From contig JBPCJQ010000046.1 of NCBI GenBank assembly GCA_051005135.1, positions 1-24,532 of the forward strand: a DNA stretch of 24,532 nucleotides, read 5' to 3'. Origin of the DNA: DATAQC01 sp051005135. GTDB lineage: Bacteria > Actinomycetota > Acidimicrobiia > Acidimicrobiales > AC-14. A model generated the notes under the pieces. The model made no database searches and was not told the DNA's origin. It saw only the letters and a list, made by a program, of their open reading frames with translations. A program made the position numbers and the translations under genes. Shown in pieces: positions 6,038 to 13,516 of the stretch. How positions within the stretch are numbered: position 1 is the first letter of the stretch; each line of letters begins with the position of its first letter.

Positions 6038-7239
6038 GTGGGGGATCCTTGGAGGTCGGTCACCCTCCGTTGTACCGCCTTTTCCGCCTCTTGGCGGCCA
6101 CGCCGGTCGGCCTCCAATACAACGTCGACGCTGCTGGCGGCCGTTCCATCATGGCTGTCGAGCACCGCCTCGATCACCTCGGCAATGCCGGTCCAGGGGA
6201 TCAGACCCCTTCGGAAGGCGTCCACCGCCACCTCGTTGGCCGCGTTCAGCCAGGCCGGCGCGGTGCCACCGGCCCTGCCCGCGGCGTAGGCCAGGTCGAG
6301 GCAGCGGAAGGTTCTCCGGTCGGGCGGTTCGAAGTCGAGCCGCGGCACCTTCGACCAGTCGAGCGCCCCGAACGCCACCCCACCGCGGTCGGGCCACGCC
6401 AGGGCGTAGCTGATGGGCAGGCGCATGTCGGGTCGGGACAGCTGGGCGATGGTGGCGCCGTCGAAGAGCTCCACCATCGAGTGCACGATCGACTGGGGGT
6501 GCACGATCACGTCGATGTGGTCGTAGCCCACGCCGAACAGCTCATGGGCCTCGATGACCTCCAGGCCCTTGTTCATCAGCGTCGACGAGTCGATGGTGAT
6601 CTTCGGCCCCATGGCCCAGGTGGGATGGGCCAGGGCGTCGTCGAGCGTCACGTGGGCCAGGTAGTCGGCGCCGCGCCCCCGGAACGGGCCACCGCTGGCG
6701 GTGAGCACGATACGGGCCACCCGGCCCGGGCCGTGCTCCCCGCTCAGGGGGCCGCTCGGGCCCCCGGCAGCGCGCAGGCACTGGTGGACGGCGCAGTGCT
6801 CCGAGTCGACGGGGATGATCTCGGCGCCGGGGGTGGCCCGGGCTCGCTGCACTACCGGGCCGGCGGCGATCAGCGACTCCTTGTTGGCCAGGGCCAGGCG
6901 GGTCCCCGCATCCAGGGCGGCGAGGGTGACGGGGAGCCCGGCGAACCCCACTACCCCGTTCACCACCACGTCGACCCCCGTGGCGATCGCCGCCAGGGCC
7001 TCGGGGCCGGCCAGCACCTCGGTTCCAGATGGCACCAGGGCGGCCAGCTGGCGGGCACCCGAGGCGTCGGCCAGGGCCACCCGCTCGGGTCTGAGGCGTC
7101 GAGCCTGCTCGCCCAAGCGCTCCACGGAGCGGGCCGCCCCCAGGGCGACGACCCGGTAGCGGTCGGGCTCGGCTTCGACGACCTCGATGGCCTGGGTGCC
7201 GATGGACCCGGTGGACCCCACCAGGCTGACGGTGCGCAG
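6034..7239 (-). CDS. dxr: 1-deoxy-D-xylulose 5-phosphate reductoisomerase, apparent CUG start
   Basis: Dxr (IspC) converts DXP to MEP with NADPH, the first committed step of the MEP pathway. The 401-residue product has the NADPH-binding GSTGSIG at 8-14, metal ligands Asp145 and Glu147 in VDSEH, and Glu227 in STLMNKGLEVIEA. HPTWAMGPKI and HPQSIVHSMVE complete the catalytic domain. The usual N-terminus (MRTVSLVGSTGSIG) begins exactly at a CTG at 7239-7237, which has GAGGGG 7 nt upstream. No ATG or TTG lies in frame nearby. The first GTG would cut off the first strand, and a second CTG further up overlaps the cdsA TGA but lacks a Shine-Dalgarno. Product identity is certain; the CUG start is inferred. 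The stop overlaps rseP. Confidence 0.95.
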   Translation of the reverse strand: MRTVSLVGSTGSIGTQAIEVVEAEPDRYRVVALGAARSVERLGEQARRLRPERVALADASGARQLAALVPSGTEVLAGPEALAAIATGVDVVVNGVVGFAGLPVTLAALDAGTRLALANKESLIAAGPVVQRARATPGAEIIPVDSEHCAVHQCLRAAGGPSGPLSGEHGPGRVARIVLTASGGPFRGRGADYLAHVTLDDALAHPTWAMGPKITIDSSTLMNKGLEVIEAHELFGVGYDHIDVIVHPQSIVHSMVELFDGATIAQLSRPDMRLPISYALAWPDRGGVAFGALDWSKVPRLDFEPPDRRTFRCLDLAYAAGRAGGTAPAWLNAANEVAVDAFRRGLIPWTGIAEVIEAVLDSHDGTAASSVDVVLEADRRGRQEAEKAVQRRVTDLQGSPT

Positions 7240-7250
7240 CGGAGATCCCC

Positions 7251-9056
7251 TCAGGCGAACTTGAGGAGGCGCATGACGTAGTACGTGGCCGGTACCACGA
7301 ACAGGAGGGCGTCGATGCGGTCGAGCACGCCGCCGTGGCCGGGCAGGATCGACCCCATATCCTTCACACCCAGGTCCCGCTTGAGCATCGACTCGAAGAG
7401 GTCGCCGATGGGCGCCATGACCATGGTGGCCAGGGCCAGCACGATGGCTCGCTTGAGGGTCCAGGGATGGATCCGCCCGACGACGACAGCCGCGACCACA
7501 AGCGTTGCCATGCAGGCCCCTGCCATTCCCTCCACCGTCTTGCCCGGGCTGATGCGGGGCATGAGCGGTGTTCGGCCGAACGACCGCCCCACCAGGTAGG
7601 CGGCGGCATCGTAGGTGGCGGTGGCGATGACGGCACCGAGCAGGAGCCCGATGCCGTTGTTGGCAGGGGCGGTGAGCAACAGCGCCGCGAACGAGCCCAG
7701 GATGCCGACGTAGAAGAAGCCGAACAGGGTCATGGCGGCGTTGACCAGAGATGGGCCGGGACTGATGCCCAGGAGGTACCACAGCAGGGTGAAGGCCAGG
7801 AAGAGCGGCAACACCAGATGGAACCCGTCGATGCCGCGCCAGTAGACGGCCCCCGAGAGGGCGGCGGTACCGGCCACGCCAAGAAGGGAGGCGGGGTGAT
7901 ATCCCTGGCCCCGCATGGCCTGGAACAGCTCGCCCGAGGCCATCACCAGGGCGACAGACACCAACAGCACCAGGGCCTTGGGGCCGACGAGGGCGGCGAG
8001 GAGGACTACAGCGAAGGCAGCGGCCCCTGTAACCACCGAAGTCGAAAGGTCACGGGGCGCGGTGCCGGCGCTGCGAGGGGCCCGGGCGGGACGGGGTTGC
8101 CGGGTGGGCCGGCCCGCCTGGCCCGAACGCGGTGGCCGGGATTCGGCAGCCCCGCCGGGGAGCCGCCGGGAGCGGCCTGCCGGCCGCGACACCGGCTCGG
8201 CGGCTTCAGGCTCGGAATAGGCGATCTCGCGCTCGGGCTCGAGCTCGTCGTCATCGAGACCAGGGCCGGGGTGGAGCGCCCCCATCCGCGCCTGGGGGTC
8301 GTCGAGCATCTCGTCGCCGAAGTCGGCCTCGTCCCAATCGGTGTGCTGGTCACGCCACCTGGGCCCGGTGGACAACGACGACCACGCCCGCAGGTCGTCG
8401 TCGGCGGGGGGGGCGTCGCCGGCATCGGGCAGGATTCGGGGCACTTCGCCGCTGGGCGGCTCCGTCCAATGGGGCAGGGGCATCGAGCCCGAGTCGTCGG
8501 CCTTCGGGAAGGAAGCGTCGTCTGAGGCGCCGAAGCGGTCGCCGGGGGCCGGCCACTCCTTGTCGCCGGGGGCCGGCATGGGACGGTCGTCACCTGCGCC
8601 ACTCGCCATGGTGGGCTCAGCGTAGCGGCCGGGGGTCCGGGGGCGGGGGGACCCCGTTACCTCGGCCCCCACGGGGCCCGGGTCTGGCAGGGGTGGCGCC
8701 GCGGCCGGCTCGACGTCGAGGTCGTCGTCCCAGAACCCGCTGCTGAGAGCCGGTGGACCCGCCACCGGCGGCTTGGGCACGGCCTCAGGATCGGCACCCG
8801 GGAAGCGCAGGGATGGCCGAGGCCCGGACGGGGGCTCGGGCACATCGCCGAAACGGGGGGCGTCGTCGGGACGGCGCCCGGCCACCTGGCCCGCCTCGAT
8901 GGCCGCCGCCGCTTCCTCGGCGCCGATGATGCGCACGCCCTCGGCCGCCGGCCGCGGGCCCCTGGATGCGCCGGCCTTCTCCCAAGCCGAGCCACCGTCG
9001 CCATGACCGGCCATATCGAGTGCCTCGGTCTGGTCGTCGGGGTGTCCGTCGTCCAT
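7251..9056 (-). CDS. cdsA: Phosphatidate cytidylyltransferase with long disordered N-terminus
   Basis: CdsA makes CDP-diacylglycerol from phosphatidate and CTP at the membrane, feeding all phospholipid synthesis. The enzyme domain occupies about 338-601: several hydrophobic helices, then SPGKTVEG and the signature KRDLGVKDMGSILPGHGG...DRID near the C-terminus. The first 335 residues have no enzyme homology. They are Pro/Asp/Gly-rich and acidic, with short motifs such as VRIIGAEEAAAAIEAGQ (41-57) and WDEADFGDEMLDD (241-253), then a basic Arg/Pro-rich stretch (290-335) just before the membrane. The ATG at 9056 has AGGAGG 6 nt upstream, so the extension is probably translated; an internal ATG at 9014 lacks such a site. 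Typical bacterial CdsA is about 260-310 residues. Confidence 0.93.
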   Translation of the reverse strand: MDDGHPDDQTEALDMAGHGDGGSAWEKAGASRGPRPAAEGVRIIGAEEAAAAIEAGQVAGRRPDDAPRFGDVPEPPSGPRPSLRFPGADPEAVPKPPVAGPPALSSGFWDDDLDVEPAAAPPLPDPGPVGAEVTGSPRPRTPGRYAEPTMASGAGDDRPMPAPGDKEWPAPGDRFGASDDASFPKADDSGSMPLPHWTEPPSGEVPRILPDAGDAPPADDDLRAWSSLSTGPRWRDQHTDWDEADFGDEMLDDPQARMGALHPGPGLDDDELEPEREIAYSEPEAAEPVSRPAGRSRRLPGGAAESRPPRSGQAGRPTRQPRPARAPRSAGTAPRDLSTSVVTGAAAFAVVLLAALVGPKALVLLVSVALVMASGELFQAMRGQGYHPASLLGVAGTAALSGAVYWRGIDGFHLVLPLFLAFTLLWYLLGISPGPSLVNAAMTLFGFFYVGILGSFAALLLTAPANNGIGLLLGAVIATATYDAAAYLVGRSFGRTPLMPRISPGKTVEGMAGACMATLVVAAVVVGRIHPWTLKRAIVLALATMVMAPIGDLFESMLKRDLGVKDMGSILPGHGGVLDRIDALLFVVPATYYVMRLLKFA

Positions 9057-9105
9057 GTTGGGCCTCCTCTCGTTGGGGCCAGGAACCTGCGGTTCGGACG
9101 GTGGG

Positions 9106-9708
9106 TCAGACCTCCAGGAGCTCCTGCTCCTTGCGGGCCAGCATTCGGTCGATCTCGGCTACATGGTCATGCGTGTGCTTCTCCAGCTCCTTCTCGGCCC
9201 GGTCGAGCTCGTCGGAGGAGATCTCACCTTCGCGCTCGAAGGCCTCCAGCTCGTGGCGGGCCGACCGCCGTAGGTTGCGGACCGCGATCCTGCCGTCTTC
9301 GGCCTTGTGGCGGACGACTTTGACCAGGTCCTTCCTACGCTCGGAGGTGAGCTGCGGGAAGGTGAGGCGGATCACCTGGCCGTCGTTGGAAGGGGTGATG
9401 CCCAGGTCGGAGTTCTGCAGGGCCCGCTCGATGGCCTTGATGGCCCCCTTGTCGTAGGGGGCGATCACCAGCAGGCGCGCCTCGGGGACGCTGAAACCGG
9501 CGATCTGCTGGAGGGCGACCTCGCTGCCGTAGTAGTCGACCTTGAGCCGCTCCACCAGGGCGGGCGTGGCACGCCCAGTGCGGACGGAGCCGAAATCGGC
9601 CTGGGTGTGGGCGACCGCCTTCTCCATCTTCTCGGCTGTCTCGAGCAGGATCGTCCGGGGGTCGGGGGGGGGTCGGGGGCCAGAGCCCCCCGACTGGTCG
9701 TCGATCAT
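9106..9708 (-). CDS. frr: Ribosome recycling factor
   Basis: RRF, with EF-G, splits post-termination 70S ribosomes. The 200-residue product is the full family length (about 185) plus a 15-residue Gly/Pro-rich leader (MIDDQSGGSGPRPPPDPRT). The three-helix bundle is recognisable from MEKAVAHTQADFGSVRTGRATPALVERLKVDYYG through the C-terminal helix. The hinge region contains LTSERRKDLVKVVRHKAEDGRIAVRNLRR. The ATG has only a weak GGGG upstream; the start could instead lie further in, but no better in-frame site is seen. It follows pyrH by 10 bases, the usual bacterial arrangement. A small hairpin (GAACC/GGTTC, 9083-9095) lies in the 49-base gap before cdsA and is not terminator-like. Confidence 0.96.
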   Translation of the reverse strand: MIDDQSGGSGPRPPPDPRTILLETAEKMEKAVAHTQADFGSVRTGRATPALVERLKVDYYGSEVALQQIAGFSVPEARLLVIAPYDKGAIKAIERALQNSDLGITPSNDGQVIRLTFPQLTSERRKDLVKVVRHKAEDGRIAVRNLRRSARHELEAFEREGEISSDELDRAEKELEKHTHDHVAEIDRMLARKEQELLEV

Positions 9709-9718
9709 CGGCCCCAGC

Positions 9719-10447
9719 TCATGTGACCAGCGTACCTATCGCATCACCCTGGATGGCGCGGCGGATGTTGCCCGGTGCCGTCACGTCGAAAACGACGATG
9801 GGCAGCTTGTTGTCCATGCAGAAGGTGATGGCCGTGGAATCCATCACCTTCAACCCCCGGTTGAGGACCTCGATGTAGCGGACCTCACTGAACCGGGTGG
9901 CCGCGGGGTTGACCCGAGGGTCGTCGGTGTACACGCCGTCGACCCCCGAGTGAGTGCCCTTCAACACCGCCGCAGCGCCGATCTCTGCCGCCCGCAGAGC
10001 GGCGGTGGTGTCGGTGGTGAAATAGGGGTTGCCAGTGCCCCCGGCCATGATCACGGTGCGGCCCTTCTCGAGGTGGCGCTGGGCCCGGCGACGGATATAG
10101 GGCTCAGCCACCTGGGCCATCTGCACCGCGGTCATCACCCGGCTGGGCTCACCCAGCTTCTCGAGGGCGTCCTGGAGGGCAAGGGCGTTGATGATGGTGG
10201 CCAGCATCCCCATGGTGTCGGCCTGGGCCCGGTCCATGCCGGCTCCCGCACCGGCCATGCCCCGCCAGATGTTGCCGCCCCCCACGACGATGGCCACCTC
10301 CACCCCGAGCTCGCGGCGCACCTCGGCTACCTCCCGAGCGATGCGGCGCACGACCACACCGTCGATGCCATAGCCGGTGCCGGCATCAGCGAAGGCTTCG
10401 CCCGAGAGCTTGAGCACCACCCTGGGCCATCGCCGGGCGCCGGTCAC
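9719..10447 (-). CDS. pyrH: UMP kinase
   Basis: PyrH phosphorylates UMP to UDP in pyrimidine nucleotide synthesis; it is a hexameric amino-acid-kinase-fold enzyme, usually activated by GTP and inhibited by UTP. The 242-residue product shows RVVLKLSGEAF (phosphate-binding N-terminus), VVGGGNIWRG, DRAQADTMGMLATIINALAL, and GTGNPYFTTDTTAALRAAEIGA, ending with VTAPGNIRRAIQGDAIGTLV. The GTG at 10447 lies one base after the tsf stop and has no strong Shine-Dalgarno, suggesting coupling to tsf. Order rpsB-tsf-pyrH-frr is standard. Confidence 0.97.
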   Translation of the reverse strand: MTGARRWPRVVLKLSGEAFADAGTGYGIDGVVVRRIAREVAEVRRELGVEVAIVVGGGNIWRGMAGAGAGMDRAQADTMGMLATIINALALQDALEKLGEPSRVMTAVQMAQVAEPYIRRRAQRHLEKGRTVIMAGGTGNPYFTTDTTAALRAAEIGAAAVLKGTHSGVDGVYTDDPRVNPAATRFSEVRYIEVLNRGLKVMDSTAITFCMDNKLPIVVFDVTAPGNIRRAIQGDAIGTLVT

Positions 10448-10448
10448 C

Positions 10449-11246
10449 TCATGTACCGACCACGACCTGGGCGTAGCGGGTGACGGTGGCGTCGCCGAGG
10501 AACTGGGCGATGGACACCTTGGGGTCGCGAACGTAGGGCTGCTCGACCAGCGTGTGGTCCCTGAAGAAGCCCCCGAGGCGCCCCTCGACGATCTTGGGGA
10601 CGGCGGCTTCGGGCTTGCCCTCGTTGCGGGTGAGGTTCTCCAGCGTCTGGCGCTCCTCGGCCACCCGCTCGGGTGGGACATCCTCGCGCCGGAGCCACGC
10701 GGGCTTGTGGAAGGCGACGTTGAGGGCCACCTCGTGCGCCTTGGCCTCGTCGGCGCCGGCCAGCTCGACCAGGATGCCGTTGACGCCCCGCCCGTTCTGG
10801 ACATGGACGTAGGCGTCGATCACCGATCCCTCGGGTGCCTCGAAGCGGTAGACCTCACCCACGGAGATGTTCTCCTTCAGGGTCAGACGGAGGTTGTCGA
10901 CGGCATCCTGGCACTCGGCGAGCGCCGCCTCCTCGCCCTTGGCCACTACAAGGTAGGCCAGCTCGTCGGCCAGAGCCACGAAGTCGGGCGACTTGGCCAC
11001 GAAGTCGGTCTCGCAGCGGAGGGCCACAAGAGCGGCCACATTCGCTTCTCGGGCGACAGCCACCGCGCCCTGTGAGCTGGCCCGGTCGGCCCGCTCCTCG
11101 GCCTTGGCGAGGCCGCGCTCGCGCATCCAGCGCTTCGCTGCGTCTATGTCGCCGCCGTTCTCGGCAAGGGCCCGCTTGGCGTCCATCATGCCCACGCCCA
11201 TGGCCTGGCGCAGGGCCTGCACGTCTTTAGCGCTGAAGTCGGCCAC
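10449..11246 (-). CDS. tsf: Elongation factor Ts
   Basis: EF-Ts is the guanine nucleotide exchange factor for EF-Tu. The 265-residue product has the N-terminal UBA-like domain (FSAKDVQALRQAMGVGMMDAKRAL, 4-27) and the EF-Tu-contacting signature RCETDFVAKS near 77-86. The core domain follows, with KENISVGEVYRFE and a C-terminal module near 195-240. The GTG start at 11246 lies only three bases after the rpsB TGA, so the two are likely translationally coupled. The length is near that of other actinobacterial EF-Ts. Confidence 0.97.
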   Translation of the reverse strand: MADFSAKDVQALRQAMGVGMMDAKRALAENGGDIDAAKRWMRERGLAKAEERADRASSQGAVAVAREANVAALVALRCETDFVAKSPDFVALADELAYLVVAKGEEAALAECQDAVDNLRLTLKENISVGEVYRFEAPEGSVIDAYVHVQNGRGVNGILVELAGADEAKAHEVALNVAFHKPAWLRREDVPPERVAEERQTLENLTRNEGKPEAAVPKIVEGRLGGFFRDHTLVEQPYVRDPKVSIAQFLGDATVTRYAQVVVGT

Positions 11247-11249
11247 CGC

Positions 11250-12248
11250 TCAGCCCTGGCCAGGGGCCGGAGCAGCCTCGGGGGGCGACACCCTTGTTTC
11301 TTCGGCGGGAGCCGGCGGTGCCTCGGCCACGGGAGCCGGCGGTGCTGGGGCCGGGCTGGCAGGGGCCTCGGGCGCCGGGGCCTCGGCAACGGCGATGTCC
11401 GGTGATGCAGGTCGGCGGGACGTGGCCAGGCGGGCCTCTCGCTCCTGGGCCTGCACGGCGGCCTGGCGGCGGGCCTCGGCCTGCTGATGGACCCGCCGGG
11501 CCTCGGCCTCGGGGTCAGCTGCGGGGGTCGGTGCCGCTGCCGTCAGCTTTGCATTGCGCCGGGACGCGATCATGCGACCCTCCTCGACGGCGTCGGCGAT
11601 GATCCGGCACATCAGGTTGCCGGCCCGGATGGCGTCGTCGTTGCCGGGGATGATGTACTGGATGAGGTCGGGGTCACAGTTGGTGTCGACCACGGCCACG
11701 ATCGGCATGCCCAGCTTGTTGGCCTCGGTGACGGCGATGTGCTCCTTCTTGGTGTCGATCACGAAGATGGCGTCGGGCAGGCGGCCGAGGTTGCGGATGC
11801 CCCCGAGGTTGCGCTGCAACTTCTCCAGCTCGCGGCCGAGAATGAGCGCCTCCTTCTTGGGCATGGCCTCGAAGTCGCCGCTCTCCTTCATGCGCTCGTA
11901 CTCGGTCATCTTCTTCACCCGGCCACTGATGGTGGAGAAGTTGGTGAGCATGCCGCCCAGCCACCTCTCGTTCACGTAGGGCATGCCCACGCGCGACGCC
12001 GAGGCGGCGATGGCGTCCTGGGTCTGCTTCTTGGTGCCGACGAACAGGATCGAGCCGCCACCCGCCACCAGGTCCCGGACGAAGGTGTAGGCGGTGTCGA
12101 TGCGCGGCAGCGTCTGATTGAGGTCGATGATGTAAATGCCGTTGCGCTCGCCGAAGATGAAACGACGCATCTTGGGGTTCCAGCGCCGGGTCTGGTGACC
12201 GAAGTGCATCCCGGCCTCGAGTAGTTGCTTCATGGTCACTACGGCCAT
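11250..12248 (-). CDS. rpsB: 30S ribosomal protein uS2 with extended C-terminal tail
   Basis: uS2 binds the head-body junction of the 30S subunit with bS1 or bS1-like proteins. Residues 1-232 are the conserved S2 core, starting MAVVTMKQLLEAGMHFGHQT and including RWNPKMRRFIFGERNGIYIIDL, FVGTKKQTQDAI and NERWLGGMLTNF. Residues 235-332 are an Ala/Pro/Glu-rich tail with a charged helix (DPEAEARRVHQQAEARRQAA and on), about 90 residues beyond the usual end. Tails on S2 vary among actinobacteria. The ATG at 12248 has GGGAGGAG 4 nt upstream. The gene opens rpsB-tsf-pyrH-frr and is preceded by a 140-base leader with strong pairing. Confidence 0.97.
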   Translation of the reverse strand: MAVVTMKQLLEAGMHFGHQTRRWNPKMRRFIFGERNGIYIIDLNQTLPRIDTAYTFVRDLVAGGGSILFVGTKKQTQDAIAASASRVGMPYVNERWLGGMLTNFSTISGRVKKMTEYERMKESGDFEAMPKKEALILGRELEKLQRNLGGIRNLGRLPDAIFVIDTKKEHIAVTEANKLGMPIVAVVDTNCDPDLIQYIIPGNDDAIRAGNLMCRIIADAVEEGRMIASRRNAKLTAAAPTPAADPEAEARRVHQQAEARRQAAVQAQEREARLATSRRPASPDIAVAEAPAPEAPASPAPAPPAPVAEAPPAPAEETRVSPPEAAPAPGQG

Positions 12249-12296
12249 GCTTCTCCTCCCATCGGTTCGTCTCGCCCGCCGCTGCGCTCTTGATCT

Positions 12297-12360
12297 GCGA
12301 GCGACCGTGGGTTGCAGACGGGCGTGAGTCGCCCCGAGCGGTGTGCCCGGGGACGCTCGC
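12297..12360 (-). promoter_or_regulatory. Structured leader upstream of rpsB, possible S2 autoregulatory element
   Basis: In the rpsB leader, on the minus strand, GCGAGCG (12360-12354) can pair with CGCTCGC (12303-12297). Inside it is an 8-bp hairpin with one G-U pair: CCCCGGGC (12352-12345), loop ACACC, GCTCGGGG (12339-12332). The outer stem would enclose this hairpin and a 28-nt single-stranded stretch. Ribosomal protein leaders that bind S2 are known upstream of rpsB-tsf in other bacteria. Pairing is seen; ligand binding is inference. It also fits a factor-independent processing or stability element. Confidence 0.45.
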
Positions 12361-12388
12361 GAGTGTAGCTATACCTTTGGTAGACCAC

Positions 12389-13516
12389 CTACCAGCCGGT
12401 GGAGGCTGTCAGGTCGTTGTCGGTGGCCTCCCGTAGGCCCACGAGCAGGGTCCGCCCGGGGCCGGCCGCCACCCCACTGATACGCCCGGGGGGATCGGTG
12501 ATCGTGGTTGTCCGCCCCGGCCCGGCCAGGAGCAGGCGACCGTCGTCGAGGGGCAGGGCGAAGCGCCCACCGGGGCCAGGCCCGGCCGGGCCGCCCCTTA
12601 TGACCGCCCCGTCACTCGACACCTGCCATCGCGACCGGCCGCTGGCGGCATCGAGGAGGGCCATGCCCCCGAGCCGGTGAGCGACGAGGGCGGAGCCTCC
12701 ACCGGCATCGAGGGGTGCCACCTCGGGCGACCCGGCCCCCTCTAGGTCGGCTCGCCACCGCTCGGCGCCGGAATCGGCAGCCAGGCCGTGCGCGGCAATG
12801 TCGCCGGCCACGACCACAACCACCGGTGGTCCCCCGCCGGCGACGGCGACCACGCCCGGTGCGCTCACCCCGCCCGGCTCCAACGGCGCGGACCACCGCT
12901 GGCGACCGGTGGCAGCGTCGAGAGCGACCACGCCGGCCCCGTTGCCGTTGTCGCCCTCCCACGACGCCACCACTGTGCCAGTGCCGCCGACGCCCGCGGC
13001 CGGCCCCAGCGACGGGCCCGGCAGGGGGGTCCGCCAATCCACCTTCCCGCTGGCCAGGTCTATGCCGAACAACGATCCCTCCCATGTGCTCACCACCGCC
13101 CTGCTGCCCGAGACCACCGGGGAGTTGGCCCGCTCGCCAACGGTCGCCGCCCAACGAACAGCGCCGTTGGCGCGGTCGAAGGAGACCAGGCCGTCCTCGG
13201 AGGCCACCAGGATGGCGTCGTTGGTGAGCAGGGGAGCAACGTCTCGTAACTGGAGGCGGTCGACACTCCACCGCACCACGCCCGACCTGTCGAGCAGGAC
13301 CACGTGCGAGTGGCCGAAGGTGGCCGCCACACCGTTGTCGTCAGCGCCCGGCATGCCGACATAGGACGGCTGGGGTGCCACCCACCGCCACTTCGTCACC
13401 AGCGACGACTCCGTCTTGGCCGTGGCGGGTGAGCCCGACCGCCGGCCGCCGCCGGAGGAGCACGCCGCAATGACCAGGGCGCTGAGGGCTGCGAGCACGC
13501 GAGCGGTGGATCTCAT
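12389..13516 (-). CDS. PQQ-type beta-propeller lipoprotein
   Basis: A 375-residue lipoprotein. The first 18 residues form a lipoprotein signal peptide ending VIAAC, with Cys19 the expected lipid-modified residue, followed by a Ser/Gly-rich linker. The rest consists of repeated beta-propeller blades of the PQQ/BamB type: repeats such as LLDRSGVVRWSV, SFDRANGAVRWAA, GIDLASGKVDWRT, ALDAATGRQRWSA and LLDAASGRSRWQV, spaced about 40 residues apart. It is probably anchored outside the membrane as a scaffold or sensor; there are no catalytic residues to suggest an enzyme. Its ATG overlaps the stop of the M23-hydrolase gene (ATGA) and has AGGAGG 4 nt upstream, so the two exported proteins are made together. 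The stop lies inside a small inverted repeat (TGGTAG/CTACCA). Confidence 0.85.
   Translation of the reverse strand: MRSTARVLAALSALVIAACSSGGGRRSGSPATAKTESSLVTKWRWVAPQPSYVGMPGADDNGVAATFGHSHVVLLDRSGVVRWSVDRLQLRDVAPLLTNDAILVASEDGLVSFDRANGAVRWAATVGERANSPVVSGSRAVVSTWEGSLFGIDLASGKVDWRTPLPGPSLGPAAGVGGTGTVVASWEGDNGNGAGVVALDAATGRQRWSAPLEPGGVSAPGVVAVAGGGPPVVVVVAGDIAAHGLAADSGAERWRADLEGAGSPEVAPLDAGGGSALVAHRLGGMALLDAASGRSRWQVSSDGAVIRGGPAGPGPGGRFALPLDDGRLLLAGPGRTTTITDPPGRISGVAAGPGRTLLVGLREATDNDLTASTGW

Noticed and set aside
12373..12395. Inverted repeat TGGTAG/CTACCA at the end of the PQQ gene as a terminator
   Set aside because: The stem is only 6 bp, contains the stop codon and is followed by AAAGG, not a T-run.
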